A DNA stretch of 64,000 bases from Styela clava (taxonomy: Eukaryota > Chordata > Ascidiacea > Stolidobranchia > Styelidae). Under the pieces are notes generated by a model. It saw only the letters and a list, made by a program, of their open reading frames with translations, was not told the origin of the DNA and made no database searches. Position numbers and translations under genes: made by a program. Positions 1-11,200 of this stretch are shown in pieces (position 1 is the stretch's first letter; each line of letters opens with the position of its first letter). The DNA is taken from assembly GCF_964204865.1 (NCBI RefSeq), contig NC_135252.1, forward strand, positions 11,801,383-11,865,382, read 5' to 3'.

Positions 1-187
1 TTATGAAATTTTCAAAACTTTGCATGTTTTCTGGCTTATGAGACTTACGTCACAAAGAATCATATCTTTAAATAAGGCTCTGAATAATTGATCTACAATT
101 AGCTAGAAAAATATTAGATCAAATCATAAATTTAAATTAGTTCAGTGAATATGTCATCTACAGAATAAGTAGCTAGCAAGCACTCAC

Positions 188-1909
188 CTGGAGATAAATT
201 ATAACCCAAATGACTCACAGATACTGGAGATGGGGTAACATTAGAATCTTGGCTATCCTCTGAAATATTCCTTTGCTGAACAGCTTTCTTAGCTAAAACA
301 ATTTGAAAATATGGATTACCAACATTTATATGAAAGATAATGGAAGGCCCAGTTCTGGAATGAGAATTTTCATATTTTTACATGAGATAAGGAAAATTAT
401 TAATATGGCATTATTATATGGCAAACTACCACATTTAGTCCTGTTATTCGTTCAAGTCCCACGCTTTGAGATTAACCAACTAGTTTAAAGTTTCAAATGC
501 ATGAATATGGTTGATTGAAAAAGATGTAATCTAACATCAATGGCTACCTGAACCACCAAGCAAAGTAAATGAGCCAAAGGCTTACTTTGTTATGCTGAAA
601 TAGAGTCGAAACAAACTTATACTTATACAAACAATCTTCTTTCACAATAAGTTTATCAATAAGTTTAAGTGAATACCCAAAATTTCTTCCTCTGAAAGAA
701 ATCTGTAAACTTTGAAACTTCCTGTTTGCAATTGTTGATCCTCATTTTTCAAATGCTCAAAATGCTGAGAATGATTTATAGCCGACCGAAAGTTTCGCTT
801 GGCTTTTTGTGGATCAGAAGATTGCTTTCCATCCCTCTCAGCCCATTTCTAAGAAAAATAATATACCGGTAAATAGATATTCAAATATATTAAATTCAAA
901 CGCATGAGAATATGGTACAAGCATTTCACAACGAAAGGATAATGGAAAATTACATCAATTGTTATCTGTGGTATTGGGGATATTATTAATAACTACCAGT
1001 TATGTCAACCCTAAATGAAATAAGACTAGTCAGGCTATTTAAAAGCATAAAGTGGTTTACCCAGTTGCGACCAAATTCATTCTTGTTACTATAAAATCTG
1101 TGAATTTAAAAACAATAATCTAAAATTTTTCTCACCAAATGTACATTACATAAATGTACAATGCTTCAATCAACCACTGGAACAACGTATTTGCAAATAA
1201 TTATATGGAGGTCCTATATCATAACCATAGATATACATAAAGTATATATCAAAACCAAGACCAACAATAGTTTTGTGGTATAGCATTTCAACCCTCTGAA
1301 AATCGATCTGCAAGGCCAAAGAAAATTTATGTCATATTCAAACGATCATAAAATATGACGCATCTTAAGGACATGCAGACATGTTCTATTGGGGAGACAC
1401 CACACAATGTTTTTCCATGCAAGCTTCAGACCCAATGTTTCATTATTTTATTAATCAACTGCAACAATATACATTCAAACACGAGACTCAAGGTTGAGGC
1501 TTACTTTTTCATCCTGATTTTCAAAGGCAATTAAACACCATAATAAAGATTAATCAGATGCCACGAGCATAGACTAAAACATCCAATTATCCAGGGATGA
1601 AAATTATTACTTTTGAAATGAAAACTGTTTGGATATCGCCACCAGCACTGCTGGAAGGCTACTGGAGTAGGTAGTACAGTAGTAAACTGGTATAAGAGAT
1701 TTGTGAATAAAGACGTAACTTACATGAAACAGCATGTAGTAATCATTCCAGTCTGGATCAGATTCTTTGACCCAAGGTAGCTTAAACACATATTGGTATC
1801 CATTCAAGCCATACCATTCTAGCCCCCTGAAATCGCCGCTCAATATCTGCTGATATAACCAATGTTTTAAATTAGGCTTTTGCTTGAAAGCAGTATTGGA
1901 TGTCGCCAT
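188..1909 (-). CDS. Interferon regulatory factor (IRF)-family transcription factor, 5' part (3 exons, 3' end outside window)
   Basis: Exons 1909-1724, 848-677 and 292-188, joined in phase with GT-AG ends (donors GTAAGT, GTATTC, GTGAGT). The 154 visible residues hold a complete IRF DNA-binding domain at about residues 11-120. The five-tryptophan signature is present at W17, W32, W46, W54 and W64, with spacing close to vertebrate IRFs, in contexts such as LKHWLYQQ, LPWVKES and KWAERDGK. The recognition helix reads AKRNFRSAINHS, keeping the Arg and Asn that contact the GAAA core; vertebrate IRFs usually have Cys where Ser follows the Arg. The third exon is a polar linker. The C-terminal IRF-association domain would lie left of position 1. 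The start is the first ATG of the open frame, 11 residues before the domain. IRFs are nuclear factors that bind ISRE/IRF elements. Family assignment is firm; orthology to a named IRF is not attempted. Confidence 0.9.
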
Positions 1910-2039
1910 GATACCATATGTTCAACTTCCCTAAATTCTTCACGGTTTATTAATGGAGTGCTTGTCTGCTGTCAACCCTGTACTCTAGCCCCTGTGCCGT
2001 ACAGAGGTATGGATAATTATCCCAATGCCACTGACTGAC

Positions 2040-2135
2040 TGGACTGATATATAAATGCGTTCATATGTATCGACGACGGGGATTTACCGTTATGGAGAGC
2101 TCCATCACAGCGGAGGGGATTTCCCTCCGTTGAGC
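2040..2135 (-). promoter_or_regulatory. Candidate IRF promoter: palindromic kappaB site plus TATA-like run
   Basis: Reading toward the IRF start at 1909, there is first a GGGGATTTCC motif (2115-2124), a full match to the kappaB consensus GGGRNNYYCC. It sits inside a perfect 7-bp stem (2111-2117 with 2123-2129). About 65 bp closer to the gene is a TATATA run (2048-2055), then about 140 bp to the ATG. The order and spacing suit a TATA promoter with an upstream kappaB element. The motifs are seen; their function is inferred. Confidence 0.4.
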
Positions 2136-2323
2136 TGAAGCTATTTCGAAATTCCTTGGTGATTTATTTCAGACGTGATTCCGTAAACGGGACTTACACA
2201 CCTGTAGTTTATTTTAAATAACCAAAGATTTGTTTCGCGACACAAGCAGAACTTTTGTTTTATTACTGTTTGTGCTATTTTGGTTTAGTAATATGTAATT
2301 CAAAAACTAGGGCATCAACTAGA

Positions 2324-2368
2324 TTTCCCAAATTGGGGTTTGCGGACCCCTGGGGGTCCGTGACGACT
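2324..2368. repeat. Fragment of hAT-type element end
   Basis: This stretch (TTCCCAAATTGGGG, then GCGGACCC and GGGGTCCGTGA) matches the reverse complement of the right end of the complete hAT-type element at 51828-52289. Only one end is present, so it is a solo relic. Confidence 0.5.
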
Positions 2369-2415
2369 ACACAGGGGGACCCAACGACTAACATACCGGG
2401 GGGACTGTAGCAATA

Positions 2416-2700
2416 TTAAGCGTCTGAAATATATACATTTAACGTATATCCATTGTTACGTAGACATTTATAAACGAGATAACAAAAGTCGTAAGTTAAC
2501 GCAAGAGGCAGGATATGATCTCTGTCACAGAGATACATCGTCGGTAATAATTGATTGTATGCGTTATTGAGTATTACGCAGTCGAGAACTTGTGCGACTT
2601 TGCCGAGCTCATTTGAGCCCCGTAGATGCAAGAAAGAAGCGTGAAACCCAGGTAATTGTAAGAGACTATCCAAGTATACACAATTAAATTAGTTCGTTGT
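2416..2700 (-). other. Unexplained open frame, about 90 codons
   Basis: The frame reads without stops for about 90 codons, ending at 2416, and its composition looks more protein-like than the surrounding AT-rich DNA (segments GSNELGKVAQVLDCVILNNA and LTYDFCYLVYKCL). It abuts the hAT-end fragment, so it could be transposon-derived. No splice signal, start context or family was recognised. Confidence 0.2.
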
Positions 2701-3371
2701 CGTCGAGTTGGGCCTACGAGTTTGCCTATCACAAATTGATCCGTCACATCGTAAATATATACGTCACATTAATGCAATTACGGTAATGTCGTTTGTGTTT
2801 TTGTGTTCTAAATCCAAATGAAACATTATCCTTCCTCCTTGGTTACGCACATAAATCGATATAGGATGGGGATTGATATAGATGATATCATTAAAAAAAA
2901 TCAAGTCCTGACTTCTGAGTACTCGGCAGAAATCATGCCCAAGCTTTCATATTGATTGTTCTTATTGGGGGAATTTTCATTTAGCGACAGCAATGAAATG
3001 GGACTTAAAAGTTAGGATAGTGCGAAAAGATCAGTTTCCTGTACTTTTAAAGTGGCATATACTTGAATAGTTAAGAATAGTGATCGTGTATCCAAAAAGG
3101 CAAAAGGTATTAGCGCAAAGAATGGCGACATACATCCATATCATCAGTCCAGATAGATATGAGATTAGATACTAATGTGATCGATCATTTCATATGTACT
3201 GCCGAGGAAGAAACCCTAACCAATCAGAAGTTACCTATCCGAAAATCCATCCTAACATAATTTTTCTTTACTGCATTCGAATGTACTCAGAGTTCACAGG
3301 TCGGCCGCAAAGCGACAAAATTTTTATTGCACCGAATAATAGTCAGAATAAATTTATTGATGCTCTCTATT

Positions 3372-3762
3372 ATCGCAAGCGCTGTATGCGTCATTTTCCC
3401 CGGAGTAGCTCGGAAGGAGTTCATGTCATTAAATTTGGTCCTATGATTTGATTGTTTCTCCGCCTTTTTATCTCGACATAATATACGGAGGTATTCATAG
3501 TTATATATTATGCATTTCTTTATTATCATCTTTTGTGCGATTCAAGAGCAGCATTTAGCAGAGCTCACATTTTTAGACTACGATACCAGCGAATTTGAAA
3601 ATCAAATTGCGAGTCTAGTTCTGTTACTTGTATAAGAGTGCTGAAGGAACAAATAACCAATCAATTTCTACTCGAACGCTTACAACTCGACCTGTTTCTA
3701 CCCTACCGTGATCACCTCAGCGTTTTTTAAATCGTCGTCGTTAACAAAACCTAGTTAAAACC
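3372..3762. repeat. Interspersed repeat, copy 1, with internal insertion
   Basis: Segments 3372-3473 and 3665-3762 match the continuous copy at 7481-7663 (shared landmarks TAGCTCGGAAGGAG, TCATGTCATTAA, GGTCCTATGATTT, TCGACCTGTTTCTACC). About 190 bp between them have no counterpart in copy 2, so this copy looks interrupted. No coding evidence. Confidence 0.6.
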
Positions 3763-4098
3763 CCTCAAACTGCTCCATACGGAGTCACAGGGCTCAGTGA
3801 GGGACACCTAGGGACTGTGCGAGCTATTTGTTCACTTATTAGAATACTAACTTGACTAATTTTGTAACTGTCCATGTGGCAATGGGTTTTACTTAAAATA
3901 TTATATTATCTATAGTAGTAAGTATATTAGTAGACAATGCTATATTAATGGACTGATATATTAGTCCGGCAGAATCGTGGCCGAAGCTCGTTTTGAGACA
4001 TAAAGTTTGTTTAGATATAATGTCGATGACATAAATAATGATACCCAGGTGGGTCTGGAGTATATAATGTTGAGCAATTTTTTCTAAGTTGATTTTAA

Positions 4099-4208
4099 GG
4101 CGCTCCGGGAGTATTCATACCAAGATGACGCACATCCTGAGCTTTAACCTGGTACACATGCAATGTTCAGGCTGTGCGCCATCTTGGTACGAATACTTCG
4201 GGGGCACC
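4099..4208. repeat. Palindromic foldback element
   Basis: An almost perfect inverted repeat: the outer arms contain CCGGGAGTATTC and GAATACTTCGGGGG, both leading into CAAGATG or its complement CATCTTG, around a short centre. The arm sequence is recognisably the same family as the longer foldback at 58261-58583. Confidence 0.65.
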
Positions 4209-4360
4209 TTTTTTGTTAAAAACAATTGTTTCATAACTATGGGTTAGTTTTGAATACATAGTAACATTTAATCTCCTTCCAATGTCAGAAATTCAATTTT
4301 ATTACAATAAATGGTAGTTTATTTCACAAATATAAGCCAAAATCCATCGACAGCATCTAG

Positions 4361-4599
4361 TCACTTTCTTTTGCACTTATATTTGTGTTGCCGCGGGCAT
4401 TTCTTTTTCCTGATTAAAGCTTCGGGACTTGGGAAATATTTTATTAGTTGAAACGGATTGGAATATTCGACCTCGTCTTCTGCGCTGAACAAGGCCATGT
4501 AAAACCATCCACTGACATCTAACGATGTGTAACGTGTTTTCCTTTGGAAGAACCGAGACCTTCCAGGTTCAGCATCGACTTTGTCTAATTTAATATATC
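4361..4599 (-). CDS. Terminal coding exon of an unrecognised gene (partial model)
   Basis: On the minus strand a pyrimidine-rich acceptor (CCCTCTATCTCCACAAG) precedes 79 codons ending in TGA, with an AATAAA signal about 45 nt beyond. The peptide has typical protein composition: VSGWFYMALFSAEDEVEYSN, then a Cys/Lys/Arg-rich tail ending KKKCPRQHKYKCKRK. The stop-free frame continues upstream without an ATG, so it must be spliced to exons further right. A phase-compatible candidate is 5145-5063 (encoding about 27 residues including KLVRSRFHIETPWDGADNI), with acceptor ...GTCTCTGGCTGAG and donor GTATCC. No domain is recognised. The basic C-terminus could be a processing or binding tail. Coding status is likely; upstream structure and function are unknown. 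Confidence 0.5.
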
Positions 4600-6225
4600 C
4601 TTGTGGAGATAGAGGGTATGCGTATGCGAAGCCGAGATGTGCATATGTTATGCCAACATAGTTGAGTCAAACATTTTGATCATTAGAACATCACACTCAC
4701 ACACACACATTTTCCTGAGTGCTTCGGTTGTACGTGGTAACGCGTACATTTTTGCGCACATGCATCAAATTCCACTTGTTAATTGACCTACAGGTTTTTT
4801 ACGATCTTTTGTGTATGATTTCATCCCATATAATTTTGTATGCTGTTCTAAAGAATACTAGTTTCAGCTTTTTCATTCATTTAAATCGCGTGTTGGAAGT
4901 AAGTTTTGTAATATTGCGTATTGGTTTTCAACTGGCTTATTGATATCCATCATTTGACATTCTTGAATCGGTGATGCCGATAAATCTTTAATACAAAAAG
5001 ATAAGTATTATCTGCAATAAAAACAGCAGTGCCCACTCAAATGACAGCTGGGGGATGGATACTAATATTATCAGCTCCGTCCCATGGCGTTTCAATATGA
5101 AACCTGCTTCTCACAAGTTTACATGAGTGCCGATTGGTATCTAAGCTCAGCCAGAGACAAAAAGTTTCGGACCGCGGTTGGCATGACGTAATGTTTTTAA
5201 ATATATATTCTACAATAGGAATATTTGATTGTATATATCTGGAAGTTACGCCTTATATGTTTTTCCCCATTGCACTGTTCCTTTACTGATATATATTCGA
5301 TAATATGACGCTCATCTGACATAGATTTGACATGAAATCACATCTTAGCATTTCTGCCTCTCGCAATTGCTGCGTATATTTATCGAAGAAATTCTGTGGC
5401 GTGGTTATCAAATAAAGAAAACATGGGAGTATTTTTTCTAATTTTCTACTAATCTCAAATATTGACATTTTGTGAAAACTTATTTACATTTAACCTTTTT
5501 TTGAAACATCCCCAAAAACCACAATTGATTCTGTCAATAAACTTCCGAAACAAACACATGGAATCATCAACATTACCAAGTCCTGAGTAGATATATTGCT
5601 GAATTGATCTTTATTTTATCATTTTAGATGTAATGCTTTTAGGTTAACCTGTTATCTATCTTAAATACAGCACAGTTGACTATGTTTTAGTGTGTCAGTC
5701 AAATAACACAATAAAATAAAAATACACGATACAGAATCGGGCAATAACTTCAAATAAATCGATTCAATTATGCAAACACTGATCAGAAGAAGAACAGGGC
5801 AACACTTTACAAGAAATAGAAAAATTGATAGATTTTTTGTAGTCACGGTTGGGATGTGGTGCAATATTAATGGGAATACAAAATTTTTGTTGCAACTATA
5901 TCAAGAAATATTGATGCATTGCCAAAAACACAAATACGACTAAATTTAAGATTATAAAGTTTGGGAAAACTTGATATAGCATGCGAGTGAGTGAGTGAGC
6001 TTCTATCAGTGTCACACAAAACAATATTGCAAATGTAATATATCACACTCCGCACATATAAGAAAAACAATTAGCATATCAGTGACCTAAACAGTAGCGG
6101 TTGCACCCAAACGACTGCAAGTCCAATGAACAAACGCACACACATAATTGTACACAATTTCTGGAAACGGTAGACTTGAAAAATTAATTTCCGGCGTCTT
6201 AAACTTCCTTCAAAATTAATATACT

Positions 6226-6475
6226 AGGCCAGTGATTCCCAGGGATTGACGATATCACCCCGGTGGGCGGAAACGCTACAGAAGAGGGCGATTTCGCGAA
6301 ACCTGTTTTTGTTCGGCGACTGGCTCATCGTGCACTTGATTACTGTACTCTCCCGTAGGCGATACTCACACACGAGATGATTGCTGGACGTGGACTCCTC
6401 CCCACCGTAAGGTAGTTCGCGTAGCCGAGGGGCCGACAACCTATGGCCCGCGGGCCAGATACGGCCCGCGAAACT
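6226..6475. repeat. hAT-like terminal fragments
   Basis: Starts with CAGTGATTCCCAG, like the hAT-type terminus CAGTGGTTCCCAAAC elsewhere in the window. It ends in a GC-rich stretch (GGCCCGCGGGCC, ACGGCCCGCGAAA) standing out from AT-rich surroundings. Interpreted as decayed non-autonomous transposon ends; the open frame inside it is not credible as a gene. Confidence 0.35.
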
Positions 6476-7480
6476 TCACTGAATTACGGCGACAAAACGG
6501 CGGTTTTGACGATAATTGAATTTTATAATCTACGATCGAGGAGTGGATTTTAATTTTTACGTAACAGAATTTATTGTGAGACACGCTTAGACTAAATTAA
6601 AATATCTCCGAACAATTCAGTGAATAGCCAGCTACTCGTTTAATGAGCCTACAATTTAATTATAATTAGACAAGTGGCAACACACAGAAAAGTTCATGCT
6701 GAGTGCAGGGGTTCAATAGCGCAGAAAATATTCTAATGAAGCTCCTTGAGATAAAATGCTTTACCTGTCTACATTTTTTCAGTTGTAAATAATGACACGC
6801 CTACAATTCTGCCAAGAATTTTAACCTTTTCGCCTCGCCGCACACAAAGGTCAAATTCTACTAGCTTCACAGCGGTCATTAAATGTCACTTGTAATTTTT
6901 TAATAAGACGACTGAGCTGAGTTCATGAATTCTCGCAGTCTTCGCGCGCTGTTCCGTTTTTAACTTTCAAAAAATATGTGCCGCCCGGTTGCCGACCCTC
7001 GAGCCGGAGCCGATGGTCGTTACCGTTTCCCTCATCATCAAGTCCATTAATCTGAAGCAAATGTATGGAAGATTTAATTTTATAAACTGGAGGCCGCAGT
7101 ATATGATGAGGAATCAAAGATGAATTTCACCGAAGATCGTTGTGATGTATTTTGGTGCAAGTCATCAGGCAAGTACCCGGCGATATTTAAGGCGATGAAA
7201 CCCTGGATTCTTCCATGATGAAGTTTTATAATTTACTCTAGGGGGTCGAAGGTAGAAGATTTCCATTATTTAGTAATACATTTAGAACTATGAGTAACGC
7301 CTGAATTGTTAACATTTTCTCAATAGGGAACCAAATTCTAGAATATCGGGAACACGTGACACTTTATGTCTTCGTGATTTTGAGTAATAGTCAGAGTGCA
7401 TTTACTGATAGGCCTACTCAATGAGCATATATACATATATGCTCATTGGCATACTCTATTTTCGAGCAATAAGTACATGA

Positions 7481-7663
7481 TCGCAAGCGCGAGGTGCGTT
7501 ATTTTTCATCCAAGTAGCTCGGAAGGAGGTCATGTCATTAAGTTAGGTCCTATGATTTAATCGTTCCTCTGTTTTTCTACTCGAACACTTACATCTCGAC
7601 CTGTTTCTACCTGACCGTGAACACCTCAACGTTTTTTAAATCGTCGCTGTCAACTAAACCTAG
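7481..7663. repeat. Interspersed repeat, copy 2 (continuous)
   Basis: Uninterrupted copy of the repeat described at 3372-3762, same orientation, with scattered mismatches. The rest of 4600-8299 shows no gene that can be supported. Confidence 0.6.
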
Positions 7664-8299
7664 CTACCGTAAACATCTAGCTACTGCTGGACTACGCCAG
7701 GCTTAAGTCTTCTGCATTACCCTCTGGATGCCAACTTAACTCGCTTTCGCACAGATAGCGATTTTGTATGTGTGGCATGTTCTATACAGTTTCCTTGGCT
7801 TACATTGTGTCAGGCGATTGATTCTACTCACCGTAAAATCAATATTACATATGAGGCAACCTATTTGTGGCGAACTTCGAATAACCATACAAATTGTTTC
7901 ACCAAATGAATCTCTTAGCATGCTCATAAAAGTAGTCACCAATCATTAGTTCGTATACGGACAACAGATTGATATACTGCGATCAACGTAAGAAAAAAAT
8001 AATATCGTAGAGTACGTGTCCCTCGTTCAATCCGGACTGAAAACCCCTGGATCTCTATGAATCAGCCAAACCCTGTAGTTAGTAGTAGACTATATCCACA
8101 ATAAGGAAACTTCTAGTATTCATTGAGTAACTTTGTATTGTATTATATCAGAAACTTATAACGAACAATCGGTGTGTTACACAAATTGCATAAAATGATT
8201 AAAAAATCGCAATAAAAAATTACATTAAATTATATGTAATAAAAAGACAACACCAAGATATAAACACAAATATTACAATATTTTCAAAAAATATTACAC

Positions 8300-11200
8300 T
8301 TAGAGTTCTTGTCCTACATATGCCTGATTTTCTGCCGCCGATTGTTCTGATATGCTTCCTTCTCTACTTGAAATTTTATTATCTATTGAGACGTAAAGTG
8401 GTTCCATCGGTCCCATTAACTTTTTGAAAAACATTATTGTGATGGCCACTCCCAGAGAAAACACAATCACCCAAAATATCATAGAGGTGGTCAAAATAAT
8501 GCCATAATGCGCAGCTTCGTAAAAATGAGACCCAAGTATGAAAGATGCATATATCAATATAATTCCGGATAGATAGAGTGCTTGCTTGGTGGGTGATGGA
8601 TATACAAATCCTTTCTCTGGGACTATTTGTTCAACTTTCATATCTTCTGTAGTATTATCGGAAGCAGTAGGTTTTGAAGAGAATTTTGACTCTATCAATA
8701 TGAACAAGAAAAGGAAAAGCCACGACAGTAGTAACTGCATGTATTCTTCAGCTGGAATAAATACCATTTCGTACATACGACTGAATCCACTTTGGTCGGG
8801 TTCTTTTGGAACGACTACTGTGCCACACAAAACGCATACAACTCCGAAATAAATGATTACAGGAACAATGCGGACCCAGGCTGATATCTTTTTCCAAAAA
8901 GGGAAGCTGAACACCTGTAAACAATAATTGTTATTTGCCGACCAATAAGCAACGTTATCCATTTATCATTTTAGCCTGATCCTGCTGTATTTGTTTTGAT
9001 ATATATATATATATACATACATATCATTTGATTCATTCGCTTTATTCTTTTATTTACGCAAGATTTTTATTTTCACGAAACAATAAACTGGAGTATATAC
9101 TTACATGGTACAATTTACTAGTATTATGCTAATTGCGGAATCAAACAAACCTGAGTGAATGCAAAAATGAATCCAAATCCAAATGTAAAAATTGGCCATA
9201 TGTCTCCATTACCCTTCGCAGGGTTACCGGTCTGAACAGCAACGATCGTAGCATGGATAAATACCCAACATTCATTGAGAAGCCGCCAATACCTAAAATA
9301 TTTGGCATTAGTGTAACAACAAATACTACTTCAAAACGTCTTAATGAAATAGACCTATCATGTATCACACAATGGAAACAATATACGACGATCCGAACCG
9401 CTTTTAGTTTAGCAAGTAAAATTGAGTATGATAGTTAATAAAACATTGAAATAAACAGAATTTATCTTTTACCTATTGAGATGTATTTCTGTGTAAACCA
9501 AACTTCCTTGTAAAAGAACGATAGCGGTGTGAAAGAATCCCAACGTATGACCCCATGTATTTTCCATCGGGTGATACCAAAATGTATAAATTGAAGCCCA
9601 AGCAAATGCAAAGCCGTGGTATCTAAAAACAATCAAGCTGTCAGTTGGTATCAAATTGGTTACACAAAATAGTGCCATGATAAGAGTTAACGGAGAAATG
9701 AAAACTATGCATATGAGTATTCACAATACACGAAAGAATTGTTCACTTTGCGATTTATCATGAAATGAACCATTAAATAATATCTGAAATGAATAGTCAA
9801 ATTAGAACTAAAATTGCAAACAAAAATTTGGAAATTGTAGTTGAATTTGTATCATTAAAAACTCACTTCCGAATCAATTTTATCGGTCCTAAGTGAAATC
9901 TGAGTTTTTTGGATATGCAATCGTCTGATTGAGAATTCGGCCACATGAACATGAATCCCCTGTCTTTATATTCCATCAAGAGAATAAACACAAGCATCAT
10001 AATAACCGAAGCCTGAAACAGAGATATACTGAGATGACATATTGACTTGGAGCAAGTCAAATCGAAGATGAGTTTTGAAGATTTCACCTTTATTCTAAAA
10101 ACTTGATGTGCAAATGAATTAGCATCAATTTTCGATTGGATATTTTTTCAGCATTTCGTTATATTTCAGTTCCTAACATTTATATGATGAACACTGGTAC
10201 TCTAAACATGAATGATTAGACTAGTTCAAATGGGATAACTTGCGCGAATGTCCACAAAGACAGATAATCATTTTTCATCTCAAGATGGAGGTAATCACTA
10301 ATGTATGAAAAGCTACTTATTTGCATCAAGGGAATCTAACCAGGTTTGACATCACCTATATTCAATTTCTTATTGCTCTATTGATCGTCAATAAATGACA
10401 TATTTGCGTCCATGTTAGTGAGTACCTCAGGCATTGCTCCATTCAATTAATACCACATGAATTATGTGTTATTTGCAGGATGATTGGTTTATAAATTTAA
10501 GCATTTTTTATGCGATTTGTGCCAAATTGGAAATTTTTGCCGTGCAATCTGTGCTATAGAAATGCCATTGTAAAGTCCTAATATTTTAAGTTAACTCGCA
10601 ATTTATTCCAGCTTGTGTGAACCTCGTCTATTTTTGTGAATTTACCTGAGACGTGGATATAGATACGTCCTGGGCTGTTGCATCATACGTTGTGTGGGTT
10701 TGGACAAGGTGAAGCACATGAAACAAAGCATTTACAAACAACATTGACCAGTTGAACCATCGTAGATCCGTACTGGAAAAAAAGATTCAATAATTAAATT
10801 ATGTCAAATTATAAAGTATAAAAGTTAAGTTAAGTTTGTTAGTTGATATAAAGTTTGACTATATATATATATGTATATAACAAATTCTGGACAAACTGTG
10901 GAGGCTCGACAAAATTAAATCGCGGCGTGTAGATTGGATTTTACTGACTTCCATTGAAGTGTATATAAAAAATTCAATGTACCGACTACCGAGTTAATAT
11001 GGCCAATCAACGTCAAACATTTTCCTACTGTAATAGGCGTGATCAGAAAAAAAAAAACTTCTTAATTTTATTTGTGGCTATTGCTTGTTTTCTTTTCGAA
11101 TAAAAAAACTCATGCATCTGCAAGCATAGCAATAAGTAATTTTACATAACAAGTCGCAGTGTCAACACCGCTTCAGCAAATATTTGCTCACGTAAGCAAC

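Noticed and set aside
9747..9795. Extra exon in the membrane-protein gene
   Set aside because: It has an acceptor-like TTTCAG, but inclusion gives no phase-compatible donor. Direct joining of 9867 to 9622 keeps frame exactly.
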